Part shown: one piece after another, positions 50,577 through 59,931 of the stretch
How positions within the stretch are numbered: the first letter of the stretch is position 1
Layout: every line of letters begins with the position of its first letter
DNA from: an uncultured Alphaproteobacteria bacterium
Lineage (GTDB): Bacteria > Pseudomonadota > Alphaproteobacteria > Rhizobiales > Beijerinckiaceae
Length of the DNA stretch: 64,000 bases
Assembly: GCA_937988775.1 (NCBI GenBank)
Contig: CALKHP010000052.1
Coordinates: 62,001-126,000, forward strand
Direction: 5' to 3'
Made by a program: the position numbers and the translations under genes
Notes under the pieces: generated by a model
What the model was told of the DNA's origin: nothing
The model's input: the letters and a program-made list of their open reading frames with translations, nothing else
Database searches by the model: none

Positions 50577-52160
50577 TTATTTCGCGATCCAGACCTCGTC
50601 CATATACTGGTTGAGGCCGATGCCGGTCTTGACCAGGTTCTTCACCTTGTTGCGGTAGATGGTGACGTTCTGCATCTCGTAGAGCCAGCCGAGCGCCACA
50701 TCGTCGACGATGATCTTCTGCGCCTCGGCATAGGCCTTGGCGGCGACGTCCTGGCTGACGGCGCCGGCGGCGAGGTTGAACAGTTCATCGACCTTCGGGT
50801 TGATGTAATGCTCGTTATTGCCGTAGGGCGTGCCCTTGATGATGTTGTTCGACAGATAATGGCGGGCGACGCCAAGCGCCGGATCGCCATACTGATACGT
50901 GAAGTTGAAGCTCAGGTCGAAGTCGAAATCCGACATCTTCTGCGACCAGCCGCCGGCATCGACGCCGGTGATGGCGATCTTGAAGCCAAGCTGCGCGATC
51001 TGCTGCTTGATATATTCCGCCATGCGGTCCCAGGCCGCGCCATAGGGCAGCGGCATCAGGCGAATACTGTAATCGGCCGGGTTGACCTTGGCATCGGCGA
51101 GCAGCTTCTTCGCCTTGGCCATGTCGAACGGATAGGCCGGGACATCGCTCGAATAATACAGCGTCGTCGAGGCGAACGGGCCGGTGGCGACCTTGCCGAG
51201 GCCGAAGAAGATATTCTTGACGATGAATTCGCGATCGATGGCGTGCATGATCGCCTTGCGCACGTTCTTGTCCGAGAACGGCATGGTGCGCTGGTTCATT
51301 TCCATGAACACGAGCGGCGCGTAATTCTCCCAGCCGCTGGTGGTGTTCTCGACATCCTTGAGCTTGACGAGCCGGCGGACCTCGAAACCTTCGACATCGC
51401 CGCCGCGCAGCACGTCGACGGTGCCCTTCTCGAAGGCCACGGCGCGCGAGGCGGAATCGGGAATGATGCGGAAATACAGCTCGTCGAGATAGGGCTGGCC
51501 CGGCTTCCAGTAATCCTCGTTGCGCACGAGGTGGATGTAGGAGCCGCGCTTCCATTCCTTCAGCTTGAACGGGCCGGTGCCGATCGGCGTCTGGTTGGCC
51601 GGGTTGGTGCGGTAATCCGTGCCGTTGTCATAAAGATGCTTCGGGATGATCGGGAACGAGCTCAGCTCGAAAGCATGCAGGAAGGCCGAGAACGGCTTCT
51701 TCAGCTTGAACACGACCTGGTTCGGCGCCGGAGAGGTGATGCTCTCGACATAGGTCGTGGCGATCAGGCGCCAGCGCGGATGCGATTCACGCAGGAACTT
51801 GTCGGCGGTGAACACCACGTCGTCGGCGCTGAACGGCTTGCCGTCATGCCATTTGACATTGTCCTGCAGCGTGAAGGTGTAGGTCAGCCCGTCCTCGGCG
51901 ACGACCCAGGACTTGGCCAGCGACGGCAGGGGCTTGAGGTCGGTGCCGTAGGTCAGCAGGCTCTGGTAGATCTGGCCGCCGACATAGAGCGTCGGTCCCT
52001 GCGTGTTGAGCCCGACCATCAGGATCGGCGGCTCGGGCTGCGCGATCATGTTGAGCACGCCACCCTTGACCGGCGTTTCCTGCGCCACCGCGCCAACCGT
52101 GCCGGCCAAAATCAATCCGGCCGCGCCCGTCAACATGCTGCGCCTGTCAATCACCACCAT
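50577..52160 (-). CDS. Family 5 periplasmic solute-binding protein (peptide/nickel type), Tat-like signal
   Basis: Binding protein of 527 aa. The N-terminus VVIDRRSMLTGAAGLILAGT has a twin-arginine-like RR plus hydrophobic stretch, suggesting Tat export; AVAQ precedes ETPVKGGVLNMI. Family 5 blocks include YTFTLQDNVKWHDGKPFSADD and GTGPFKLKEWKRG. ATG 52160 has GAGGAGGAG eight bases upstream and is preferred to the ATG two codons earlier. It is the first gene of the nine-gene unit and decides the imported substrate. Acetylated amines or small peptides are guesses from the downstream enzymes. Confidence 0.92.
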   Translation of the reverse strand: MVVIDRRSMLTGAAGLILAGTVGAVAQETPVKGGVLNMIAQPEPPILMVGLNTQGPTLYVGGQIYQSLLTYGTDLKPLPSLAKSWVVAEDGLTYTFTLQDNVKWHDGKPFSADDVVFTADKFLRESHPRWRLIATTYVESITSPAPNQVVFKLKKPFSAFLHAFELSSFPIIPKHLYDNGTDYRTNPANQTPIGTGPFKLKEWKRGSYIHLVRNEDYWKPGQPYLDELYFRIIPDSASRAVAFEKGTVDVLRGGDVEGFEVRRLVKLKDVENTTSGWENYAPLVFMEMNQRTMPFSDKNVRKAIMHAIDREFIVKNIFFGLGKVATGPFASTTLYYSSDVPAYPFDMAKAKKLLADAKVNPADYSIRLMPLPYGAAWDRMAEYIKQQIAQLGFKIAITGVDAGGWSQKMSDFDFDLSFNFTYQYGDPALGVARHYLSNNIIKGTPYGNNEHYINPKVDELFNLAAGAVSQDVAAKAYAEAQKIIVDDVALGWLYEMQNVTIYRNKVKNLVKTGIGLNQYMDEVWIAK

Positions 52161-52592
52161 TACCATTCTCCTCCTCGGGGACAGTGTTTTTCAGAACCGG
52201 AATGCGGCCGCCTTCCGAAAACTCCGGACGAAAGCCAAATCCCAGTACATTCACGATATTTCAGACAAATAGACTTTAATTTTCGAGAAAACTCATGACA
52301 AACCCAGGCAATCTCCAGAAAACGGACAGCACAACTGGCTCGCGTTTTCAGCTGAACTCGCTGAAAACACGCCACACGCCGACGCAAATCCGCCGCCGTC
52401 ATCTCACGATACCTGATGGAATCTTTGCCTGATCTTTTCGCGCCAGGCTGGCCCCACGGCGGGCGATTATGATGCATCTAAATTTTCAGTCAAGCGCCCT
52501 GTGTCGGACATGGCGCGAAATCGGCTTATGCCGGGCCGGCTTCCTCGGCATAAGCCAATGACTCTATTCACTTATTCAAGGAGCAGTTAAAT
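52161..52592. other. Intergenic region upstream of the Dpp-type unit
   Basis: 432 bp without a gene. A G+C-poor section at 52170-52500 probably holds the minus-strand promoter. An inverted repeat GTTTTCAGC/GCTGAAAAC (52344-52352 and 52360-52368) lies within it, and GAAAAC recurs several times between 52210 and 52370. This may be a regulator site. The manC 3' hairpin lies at 52523. Confidence 0.55.
52523..52556 (-). terminator. Hairpin after manC
   Basis: A perfect 10-bp stem (GGCTTATGCC/GGCATAAGCC) with a 14-base loop begins 36 bp past the manC stop on the minus strand. A short GATTTC follows instead of a real T-run, so termination strength is uncertain. Confidence 0.5.
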
Positions 52593-54008
52593 TCAGCGCC
52601 GGCTGTAGACATCGTCGAAGCGCACGATATCGTCCTCTTCGAGATACGATCCGGTCTGGACCTCGATCAGTTCGAGCGGGATGCGGCCGGGATTAGCCAG
52701 GCGGTGCTTCTCGCCGAGCGGGATATAGACTGACTGGTTTTCCGGCACCGAGCGCACCGTGTCGCCAATGGTGATCTCGGCGGTGCCGCGCACGACGACC
52801 CAGTGTTCGGCGCGGTGGTGATGCAGCTGCAGCGACAGCTGCTCGCCGGGATTGACGACGATGCGCTTGACGCGAAACCGGTCGCCGCGATCGATATCCT
52901 GATAGCGGCCCCACGGCCGGAAGCTCTGGCGATGCTCGCGCGCCGTGCGCTCGCCGGCGCGATCGAGCGCCTCGACGAGCCCCTTGACCTCGTGGGCAGC
53001 ATCGGCCGCCATGACCAGCACCGCATCGGCGGTTGTCACCACCACGACATTGTCGAGGCCGATCACGGCGGTCAACGGACCGTCGGAGCGGATATAGGAG
53101 CCGCGCGTGCGCCGCAGCGCGACATGGCCGACCGCCGCGTTGCCGGCATTGTCGAGGCTGCCCGCCAGCCTGACCGCATCCCAGCTCCCGACATCGCTCC
53201 ACGGGAAGCCCGCCTCCACGACCGTGGCGTTCAGCGTGTTCTCCATCACGGCGTGATCGATCGAGATGCGTGGCGCGGCGGCAAACGCCGCCTCGTCCAG
53301 CCGGATGAAGCCGATATCATGCGTGCGCCCGGCAACCGCCGCTGAGGCCGCAGCATGCACGGCCGGTGCGTGCGCCTGCAACTCCGCGAGCATGACGTCG
53401 GCGCGGAACGCGAAGTTGCCGCTGTTCCACAGGAAGCCCTCGGCGACGAAGCGCGCGGCACTCACCGCATCCGGCTTCTCGCGGAAGCGCGCGATGTGAA
53501 ACAGGCGCTCCCCTTCGGCCAAGCCCTTCTCGATATAGCCGTAGCCGGTATCGGCATGGTCCGGCCGGATGCCGAAAGTGACGATGGCGCCACGCGCGGC
53601 GGCGGCCCGCGCCAGCGCGCAATCGGCCAGGAAGGCTTGCCCGTCGTCGACAACGTGATCAGCGGCGAGCGCCAGAAGGACCGCCTCGCCGGAGCGCTCG
53701 GCGGCCAGCGCCGCCGCGACCGCGATGGCCGGCGCGGAATCGCGCGCCGCCGGCTCGAGCACGATATCGACCGCAATGCCGATCGCCTCGGCCTGCCGAC
53801 GCGCGAAGAAGCGGAAATCGGTGTTGGTGATGACCAGCGGCCGTCCGAACGAGGGCTGGCCGGCGACGCGCCGCAACGTGTGCTGATAGGTCGATTCCGC
53901 GCCGATCAGCGGCAGGAACTGCTTCGGCATCGCCTTGCGCGACAGAGGCCACAGCCTCGTGCCCGAACCACCGGCGAGGATGACGGGTATGATCTCGGCC
54001 ACCGACAC
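52593..54008 (-). CDS. manC: Mannose-1-phosphate guanylyltransferase / mannose-6-phosphate isomerase
   Basis: Bifunctional GDP-mannose-forming enzyme of about 471 aa, the normal ManC/CpsB length. The nucleotidyltransferase domain begins PVILAGGSGTRLWPLSR with MPKQFLPL, and includes EKPDAVSAARFVAEGFLWNSGNF (pieces). The C-terminal cupin isomerase domain has RPWGRYQDID, PGEQLSLQLHHHRAEHWVVV and IPLGEKHRLANPG. It makes GDP-mannose for exopolysaccharide or lipopolysaccharide. It stands alone here, without other sugar genes. GTG 54008 is taken as the start; a TTG six codons earlier is possible. Confidence 0.92.
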   Translation of the reverse strand: MSVAEIIPVILAGGSGTRLWPLSRKAMPKQFLPLIGAESTYQHTLRRVAGQPSFGRPLVITNTDFRFFARRQAEAIGIAVDIVLEPAARDSAPAIAVAAALAAERSGEAVLLALAADHVVDDGQAFLADCALARAAAARGAIVTFGIRPDHADTGYGYIEKGLAEGERLFHIARFREKPDAVSAARFVAEGFLWNSGNFAFRADVMLAELQAHAPAVHAAASAAVAGRTHDIGFIRLDEAAFAAAPRISIDHAVMENTLNATVVEAGFPWSDVGSWDAVRLAGSLDNAGNAAVGHVALRRTRGSYIRSDGPLTAVIGLDNVVVVTTADAVLVMAADAAHEVKGLVEALDRAGERTAREHRQSFRPWGRYQDIDRGDRFRVKRIVVNPGEQLSLQLHHHRAEHWVVVRGTAEITIGDTVRSVPENQSVYIPLGEKHRLANPGRIPLELIEVQTGSYLEEDDIVRFDDVYSRR

Positions 54009-54152
54009 GCCCTGCCCCCCTTGCAACCGGAACCCGGAGCTTCCCGGTTATAGGCGCAGGCGCGGCGATTTTCACGCGCCATGATAGCGAAAAATGCCCT
54101 GCCGGGCCGCGCCCGTGGCCAGCAGCATCAGCGCCATGCAAGCGGGCGGAGC

Positions 54153-54178
54153 GCGGCATGGCGATAACGCCATGCCGC
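54153..54178. terminator. Perfect hairpin between the crotonase end and manC
   Basis: An 11-bp perfect stem (GCGGCATGGCG/CGCCATGCCGC) with the tetraloop ATAA lies 29 bp past the crotonase stop. There is no T-run after it on the minus strand. It probably marks the transcript end of the 59040-54207 unit. Confidence 0.5.
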
Positions 54179-54206
54179 CTGGCGTCAGCCTGTCACGGTT
54201 TCGGGC

Positions 54207-55010
54207 TCACACGCCGCGCCACACCGGCTTGCGCTTGTTCAGGAAGGCTTCCATGCCCTCGCGAAAATCCTCGCTGGTGTAGCACATCACGATGAGGTCC
54301 TTGTCGTCCTCATCGGGCCGCAGGTTCTGGCCGATGCGACGCAGCGCCTCCTTGGTGGCGCGGATGGTGAGCGGCGCGTGGCCGGCGATGGTGCGGGCGA
54401 GTTCCTCGGCGCGCGCGTGCACGGCGGCGGCATCGGGCAGCACCTCGCTGACCAGGCCGCTCGCCAACGCTTCGTCGGCATTCATCAACCGGGCTGTGAA
54501 CACGATATCCTTGACCTTGGCCGGGCCAAGCAGGGCATAGAGCCTGGCGTAATTCGCCATCGACAGGCAGTTGCCGAGCGTGCGCGAGATCGGGAAGCCG
54601 AAACGCGCATCGGCGGTCGAGATGCGCATGTCGCAGCACGCGGCGATGCCGAAGCCGCCGCCGGTGCAGGCGCCGGCGATCGCAGCGATGATCGGGATCG
54701 GGCAGCGCTCGATCGTGGTCTGCACCTTGTCGCCGCGCGCCTCGTAGTCGAGCGCGTCCTGCGCCGTCTTGAAGGCGCGGAACTGCGAGATGTCGGTGCC
54801 GGCGGCAAAGGCCTTCTCACCGGCGCCGGTGATGATCAGCACCTTGACGCCGTCAGCGTTGGTCTTGCTGACCTCGTCGCAGATTTCCGCCAGCCGCGCA
54901 TACATGGCGAAGGTCATGGCGTTGCGCGTCTGCGGTCGGTTGAAGGTGATGTAGCCGATACCGTCCCTCACCTCGTAGAGCAGGTCTTCGGTGGTTGCTT
55001 GCGTATCCAT
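54207..55010 (-). CDS. Crotonase-fold enoyl-CoA hydratase/isomerase-family protein
   Basis: Crotonase member of 267 aa with ITFNRPQTRNAMTFAMYARL, AFAAGTDISQF and the oxyanion helix ACTGGGFGIAACCD. Compared with mitochondrial hydratase, the two catalytic Glu positions are Gly (GFGIAACCD) and Ile (GFPISRTLGNC), so hydration by the standard mechanism is unlikely. It belongs to a distinct subgroup marked by GFPISRTLGNCLS. It is the last gene of the ferric-type ABC unit, 37 bp after the ATPase. Its role may be to process a CoA ester formed by the CaiB/BaiF transferase at 59932. Confidence 0.85.
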   Translation of the reverse strand: MDTQATTEDLLYEVRDGIGYITFNRPQTRNAMTFAMYARLAEICDEVSKTNADGVKVLIITGAGEKAFAAGTDISQFRAFKTAQDALDYEARGDKVQTTIERCPIPIIAAIAGACTGGGFGIAACCDMRISTADARFGFPISRTLGNCLSMANYARLYALLGPAKVKDIVFTARLMNADEALASGLVSEVLPDAAAVHARAEELARTIAGHAPLTIRATKEALRRIGQNLRPDEDDKDLIVMCYTSEDFREGMEAFLNKRKPVWRGV

Positions 55011-55047
55011 GGGGCATGTCCTCAGGGTTTGATGGAGCCGCGACGGC

Positions 55048-56163
55048 TCAGACGACGGGGATCATCTGCAGCGGATCGAGTTCGAGCCAGATCGTCTCGC
55101 CGACCTCGAACACTTCGGACGGCACGGCGGCGACCCGCAATTCAATGCTGCTATTGGCGGGCGCAACGATGTAATCCCACGATTCTCCAAGATAGGCGCG
55201 TTGCTTCATTTCGCCACGCACGACGCAGTGCTGGCCGGCCTGCGGCTCGCTGCGGTGGATCTTGACGCTTTGCGGGCGCACCGAGAGCAGCGTGGCGCCG
55301 CGCTCGGGCAAATCTTCCTGGGCGAAGATGCCGCGCGGCATCGTGAAACCGTCGAAGGCGATGTCGGCGCCGTCGCAGGTGCCTTCGACCAGGTTGGTGC
55401 GGCCGATGAAGCTGGCGACGAAGCGGGTCTGCGGCCGGGTGTAGAGCTTGTAGGGCGCGTCGATCTGCTCGATGCGGCCCTTGTTCATCACCGCGATGCG
55501 GTCCGAGGTCACCATCGCCTCGCTCTGGTCATGGGTGACATAGACCGTGGTGAAGTCGAACGCATCGTGCAGGCGGCGGATCTCGAAGCGCATCTCCTCG
55601 CGCAGGTTGGCGTCGAGATTGGAGAGCGGCTCGTCGAGCAGCAGCACGCGCGGCCGCACGACGATGGCACGCGCCAGCGCCACGCGCTGCTGCTGGCCGC
55701 CGGAGAGTTCCGCCGGGTAGCGGTCGATCAGATGCGCGAGTTGCACCGTATCGAGCACCTCCTTGACCTTCTCGGCGATGGTCGCCTTGTCGAATTTGCG
55801 CAGATGCAGGCCGAAGGCGACATTCTCGCCGATCGTCATGTTCGGCCAGATGGCGTAGCTCTGGAAGATCATCGACATCTGGCGCTTTTCCGGCGGCAGG
55901 CTGGTGACGCTGGAGGAAATCTGCTGGCCGTCGAGATTGATCGTGCCGGCGGTCGGCTTGATGAAGCCGGCGATCATGCGCAGCGTCGTCGTCTTGCCGC
56001 AGCCGGACGGCCCGAGCAGCGAGATGAACTCGCCCGGCATGATCTTGAGGTGCAGGTCCTCGACCGCCGTATAGGTGCCGAAGACACAGGTGATGCTGTC
56101 CAGCAGCAGGCGCGGCTGCGCGCTGGCGGCATCGGCTTTGGGGGATGTGACAGGCTGGTTCAT
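55048..56163 (-). CDS. ABC transporter ATPase, ferric/polyamine (FbpC/PotA) type
   Basis: ATPase of 371 aa. Walker A is GPSGCGKTTTLRMIAGF, the signature LSGGQQQRVALARAI and Walker B LLLDEPLSNLDANLREEM. A C-terminal TOBE regulatory domain follows (about residues 285-371, beginning LLSVRPQSVKI). The ATG overlaps the permease stop as ATGA. The FbpC subgroup imports iron or small organic ligands; the gene company points to the latter. Confidence 0.93.
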   Translation of the reverse strand: MNQPVTSPKADAASAQPRLLLDSITCVFGTYTAVEDLHLKIMPGEFISLLGPSGCGKTTTLRMIAGFIKPTAGTINLDGQQISSSVTSLPPEKRQMSMIFQSYAIWPNMTIGENVAFGLHLRKFDKATIAEKVKEVLDTVQLAHLIDRYPAELSGGQQQRVALARAIVVRPRVLLLDEPLSNLDANLREEMRFEIRRLHDAFDFTTVYVTHDQSEAMVTSDRIAVMNKGRIEQIDAPYKLYTRPQTRFVASFIGRTNLVEGTCDGADIAFDGFTMPRGIFAQEDLPERGATLLSVRPQSVKIHRSEPQAGQHCVVRGEMKQRAYLGESWDYIVAPANSSIELRVAAVPSEVFEVGETIWLELDPLQMIPVV

Positions 56164-57902
56164 GATTTTCTCAACAGGAAGTCGCGACCGAGCAGGCGAT
56201 AACCGACCATGACGATCAAGATGGTGACGCCGAGCAGGAAGAAGCCGAGGGCGGCAAGGACCTCGAAGCTGCCATTCTCGCTCAGATCGAGGATCATCAC
56301 GGAAATGACGCGCGTCTTGGCGGTCACGAGGAAGATGGCGGTGCTCAGTTCGCGCGAGGCCGGGATGAACACCAGCAGCCACGAGCCGACCAGGCTCTTC
56401 TTCAGCAGCGGCATCACCACCTTGCGCACCGCCACCGCCCGGCTGCCGCCGAGAATGCGCGCCGCCTCCTCCATCTCGGGATTGAGTGATTTCAGCCCGG
56501 CCATGCAATTGGCATAGGCGATGGGCAGGAAGCGCGTCGTGTAGCCGAGCACCAGGATCAGCGCCGTGCCGTACAGGGCCAGGGGCGGCGGGGCATAGAC
56601 CGCATAGAAGCCGATCGCCAGCACGATGCCGGGCACCACCAGCGGCGCCATGCACAGCGCCGTGAGCACGTTGCCGAACGGCACCAGCTTGCGGTTGACG
56701 ACATAGGCGACGATGAGCGCGAGCGCGACCGCGACGAAGCCGGTGGCGGCCGAGTAGGTGAAGGTGTTGTAGATGATCTGCCGGCTCGAGGCTTCGCTGA
56801 ACAGCAGGTAGAAATTGTTCAGGGTGAAGTTCTCGGTCGAGAAACCGAGGCCCCAGGCCCGGCTGAACGCCGCCTGCGCCAGCGCCGCGAACGGCAGGAA
56901 CACCGCCAGCGCGCAGACGAGGAGGCAGAAGCCGAACATCGGCCAGCGCCAGCGCCCGAGCGGCACCAGTTGCCGGCCGGCGCCCTTGCCGGTCAGCGAG
57001 ACATAGCCCTTGCGCCCGAGCACGAGGCGCTGCACGCCGACCATCGCCACGGTGATCAGGATCAGCGGCACGGCATAGGCCGCCGCCGTCTCGGCGCGCA
57101 CCGGGAACTCGAAGAACTGCCACAGCTGCAGCGTCATGATGTTGAGGCGGGCCGGCAGCGCGATGACCGCGGGCGTGCCGAACAGCGCCACCGTATCGAG
57201 GAAGACGATGATCGAGCCGGCGAGGATCGCCGGCATGACCAGCGGCAGCGTGATCTTGAAGATGATGCGGAACGGGCCCATGCCGAGGATGTTGGCGGCC
57301 TCCTCCAGTTCGGTGGAGACGCGGTCGAGCGCATCGGCGGTGAACACGAAGATATAGGGGAAGGAATACAGCGCGGTGACCAGGACGAGGCCCTGCATGC
57401 TGTAGACGTTGAACAGCGTGCCCGGCCCGCCAATGGCCGCCCAGGCCTGGTTGATCCAGCCGGCATTCGGACCGGCGAGCAGGATCCAGCCGATCGCGCC
57501 GAGATAGGGCGGCGTGATGAAGGCGCCGAGGATCGTGGCGCGCACCAGGCCCTTGCCGGGCATGTCGGTGCGGGCGATGGCCCAAGAGATCGGCACGGCG
57601 AAGATGATCGAGACGAACACCACGCCGACGCCGTAGATCAGCGAGTTGACGAAGCCGGCCAGGCGGCGCTCGTTGCTGAACGCATCGACATAGTTGCTCA
57701 GCGTGAACACGCCGGTATCGACCTTGCGGAAGCTCGAGATGAGCAGTTCCGCGTTCGGCGCGACAACCAGGAAAACCAGGATCAGCGTCGCGACGATCCA
57801 GACCAGGGAGGAAAGCTCGAAGTTGCGCAGCCGCATCATGAGGGTGCTGGTCGGAGTCGGTCGCCCAGTTCGCGGCACTTGCGTGGGCGTTATGATTGTC
57901 AT
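56160..57902 (-). CDS. ABC permease, fused two-module FbpB type
   Basis: Inner-membrane protein of 580 aa with about twelve spans, i.e. two permease modules in one chain. Each module has its coupling loop: EEAANILGMGPFRIIFKITL in the first and EEAARILGGSRAVAVRKVVM in the second. It therefore makes the whole channel alone, as in ferric (Fbp/Sfu) systems. It lies 73 bp after the binding-protein gene. Confidence 0.93.
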   Translation of the reverse strand: MTIITPTQVPRTGRPTPTSTLMMRLRNFELSSLVWIVATLILVFLVVAPNAELLISSFRKVDTGVFTLSNYVDAFSNERRLAGFVNSLIYGVGVVFVSIIFAVPISWAIARTDMPGKGLVRATILGAFITPPYLGAIGWILLAGPNAGWINQAWAAIGGPGTLFNVYSMQGLVLVTALYSFPYIFVFTADALDRVSTELEEAANILGMGPFRIIFKITLPLVMPAILAGSIIVFLDTVALFGTPAVIALPARLNIMTLQLWQFFEFPVRAETAAAYAVPLILITVAMVGVQRLVLGRKGYVSLTGKGAGRQLVPLGRWRWPMFGFCLLVCALAVFLPFAALAQAAFSRAWGLGFSTENFTLNNFYLLFSEASSRQIIYNTFTYSAATGFVAVALALIVAYVVNRKLVPFGNVLTALCMAPLVVPGIVLAIGFYAVYAPPPLALYGTALILVLGYTTRFLPIAYANCMAGLKSLNPEMEEAARILGGSRAVAVRKVVMPLLKKSLVGSWLLVFIPASRELSTAIFLVTAKTRVISVMILDLSENGSFEVLAALGFFLLGVTILIVMVGYRLLGRDFLLRKS

Positions 57903-57975
57903 TTTGCCACCATCGGTCGGTTCAGTCGAACGGGGCGGCAGAATCCTGCCGCCCCGCGAGGCTCATGCTCGTGCT

Positions 57976-59040
57976 TCACATGCCGAAGGTATCGCGCCAT
58001 TTCTCCTTGTTGCCCGGCAGTTCCTTGGCGATCTTCTCGGGCGTCGGCGCGAAAAGCTCCATGTCGGCCAGCGACTTGCCGCCTGCCGGCGGCTTGACGT
58101 CGGCGCGCAGCGGCCATTCGAAGTTCTTGGCGAGAATCTCCGAATATTCCTTGCTGGTGAGGAACTCGAGGAACAGCTTGGCGGTGTTGGGGTGCTTGGT
58201 GTCCTTCAGGATGGCCGAAGGCGAGATCACCATCAGCGTGCCCGAGCTCGGGAAGACGATGGCGAGCGGGTTGCCCTTGTCGGCGCTGCGCGCGGCGGTG
58301 CCGGGATTGCCCATGCCGATCGAGCGCTCGCCGGAGTTGAGCACGGTCACCGCATCGTCGATCGAACGGCCGATCTGCGGGTTGAGCGCGTTCAGCTTCT
58401 TGAAGAAGTCCCAGCCGTAGCGCTCGGCCATCGCCACGGTCCAGACGCCGACCATGCCGGAGAAGTTCGGGCTGCCGAAGGTGATCTGGTCCTTCCATTT
58501 CGGATCGGTCAGGCCGGGCCAGTCGGTCGGAACGTCGGCCGCCTTGAGCTTGCTCGTATTGTACAAGATGGCCGCGAGTCCAACCCAGCCGGTGTGGTAA
58601 TAGCCGTCGGGATCGACGTTGCGGATCGCCTTGACGAGATCCTTCTCGCCCTCGGGCGTGTATTTGAGCAGCTCGTCCTTGCTCTTCAGATAGCCCATAT
58701 GGCCGACATCGGTGGTGGTGAAGACGTCGGCCTGGGCCTTGCCGGCCTTGAGATCCTGCAACAGGCGCTGGAAGGCGACCTGCGCCGTGGTCTTGATCGG
58801 GCTGAGCTTCAGGCCGGGATATTTCTTGGAAAAGGCGTCGCCAACCGATTCGTCGAGCTGCTGGTTCAGGATCGCCGTATACCAGGTGATCGGGCCGGAT
58901 TCCTTCTTGGCCGCCTCGTAGAGCTCTTTCTGGTGCGGGGTCATTTCGCTCTGCGCCGATGCGGCGCAGGGCAGCAGCACCAGGGCCGAGGCGGCGAGAA
59001 ATGCCGGCAACAGCGCCGTCTTGAGTGTCATCTTCATCAT
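57976..59040 (-). CDS. Periplasmic binding protein of the ferric-type ABC transporter (family 1)
   Basis: Binding protein of 354 aa. The signal peptide ends AASA before QSEMTPHQKELYEAA. Fold features are GPITWYTAILNQQLDES, ADVFTTTDVGHMGYLK, GYYHTGWVGLAAILYNT and MGNPGTAARSADKGNPLAIVFP. The tyrosine pair typical of iron-binding FbpA near the C-terminus is not evident, which argues against iron. The start has GGAGG just upstream. First gene of the leftward unit, 67 bp from the end of the GntR gene. Confidence 0.88.
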   Translation of the reverse strand: MMKMTLKTALLPAFLAASALVLLPCAASAQSEMTPHQKELYEAAKKESGPITWYTAILNQQLDESVGDAFSKKYPGLKLSPIKTTAQVAFQRLLQDLKAGKAQADVFTTTDVGHMGYLKSKDELLKYTPEGEKDLVKAIRNVDPDGYYHTGWVGLAAILYNTSKLKAADVPTDWPGLTDPKWKDQITFGSPNFSGMVGVWTVAMAERYGWDFFKKLNALNPQIGRSIDDAVTVLNSGERSIGMGNPGTAARSADKGNPLAIVFPSSGTLMVISPSAILKDTKHPNTAKLFLEFLTSKEYSEILAKNFEWPLRADVKPPAGGKSLADMELFAPTPEKIAKELPGNKEKWRDTFGM

Positions 59041-59107
59041 CTTTCCTCCCGTTTTACAGTGTTTGCCGTGGTCCGGTTCTCTGTCCGGTCATGAACGGCG
59101 TTGCGCG

Positions 59108-59830
59108 TCAGCCTTTCGCCGTGCGGTCTCCGTTTTTGTGCGCGGCGTCGGTTTCAGGGCGAGGCGTGCTGGCCTCGAAACGATCCATGCCGCGCCGGAT
59201 ATGCGCCTCGCCGGCCTCGCGTGCCCGCGCGACATCGCCGGCCGCGATGGCGCGCACGATGTCGGCATGCTCGGCGTTGGAGGCTTTCATGCCCTCGGGC
59301 GATACCAGCGAGCGGCGGCGGAACAGGTTCAGTTCCTGCCCGAGTTCGTCGCAGATGCGCACGGCGCGGCGGTTGCCGCCAAAATCCATCAGCCTGGCGT
59401 GGAATTCGAGATTGCCGGTGTAATAATCGGCCGCGTCGCGCGCGGCCTGCGCCGCGCTCATGCGCTTGATCAGGTCGCGCAGGATCTTGATCTGATCGGT
59501 GGTGGCATGCTGCGCGAGATGGGCGCAGGCATAGCCGGTGAGCGCGATGCGGACCTCGTAAAGCTCATGCGCCTCGCCGGCGCTGATCTTGCGCACGAAG
59601 GAGCCCTGATTGACCACGGTGACGACGAGGCCGCCGCGCTCGAGCCCGCGGATCGCCTCGCGGATCGGGCCACGGCTGATGCCGAGCCGCGCGGCGAGCG
59701 CCAGTTCGTTGAGGTGTTCGCCCGCCTTCAGCTCGCCATCGACGATCAGGCGTTCGATCGCCTCGCCGGCCAGCGAGGCAAGCGTGCGCGTTCGCAGGAT
59801 ATCGAGCGCTTCGAGGGCCGGTGCGATCAT
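59108..59830 (-). CDS. GntR-family regulator, FCD class
   Basis: Regulator of about 240 aa. The winged helix covers about residues 10-80 (EAIERLIVDGELKAGEHLNE, LGISRGPIREAIRGLERGGL, wing VVTVVNQGSFV). The FCD domain follows with ELYEVRIALTGYACA, NLEFHARLM and ASNAEHADIVRAI. ATG 59830 is preferred. A longer frame would need a TTG at 59875 and would run through the inverted repeats of the divergent promoter region. It diverges from the CaiB/BaiF gene and precedes the ABC unit, so it probably controls both. Confidence 0.88.
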   Translation of the reverse strand: MIAPALEALDILRTRTLASLAGEAIERLIVDGELKAGEHLNELALAARLGISRGPIREAIRGLERGGLVVTVVNQGSFVRKISAGEAHELYEVRIALTGYACAHLAQHATTDQIKILRDLIKRMSAAQAARDAADYYTGNLEFHARLMDFGGNRRAVRICDELGQELNLFRRRSLVSPEGMKASNAEHADIVRAIAAGDVARAREAGEAHIRRGMDRFEASTPRPETDAAHKNGDRTAKG

Positions 59831-59857
59831 GGCGCGATGATGGCGGGCAGATTCATG

Positions 59858-59889
59858 AGTGTCAACACTATACAAATATTGCAGACAAT
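59858..59889. promoter_or_regulatory. Candidate GntR operator in the divergent region
   Basis: Two short inverted repeats, AGTGT-CA-ACACT (59858-59869) and ATTG-CAGA-CAAT (59878-59889), lie in the 101-bp gap between the GntR and CaiB/BaiF genes within A+T-rich sequence. The minus strand also reads TTGACA here. Site identity is inferred from position and symmetry. Confidence 0.45.
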
Positions 59890-59931
59890 CTACATTTGTC
59901 GAAAATCGCCATCGCCACAGGAGGAAACATC

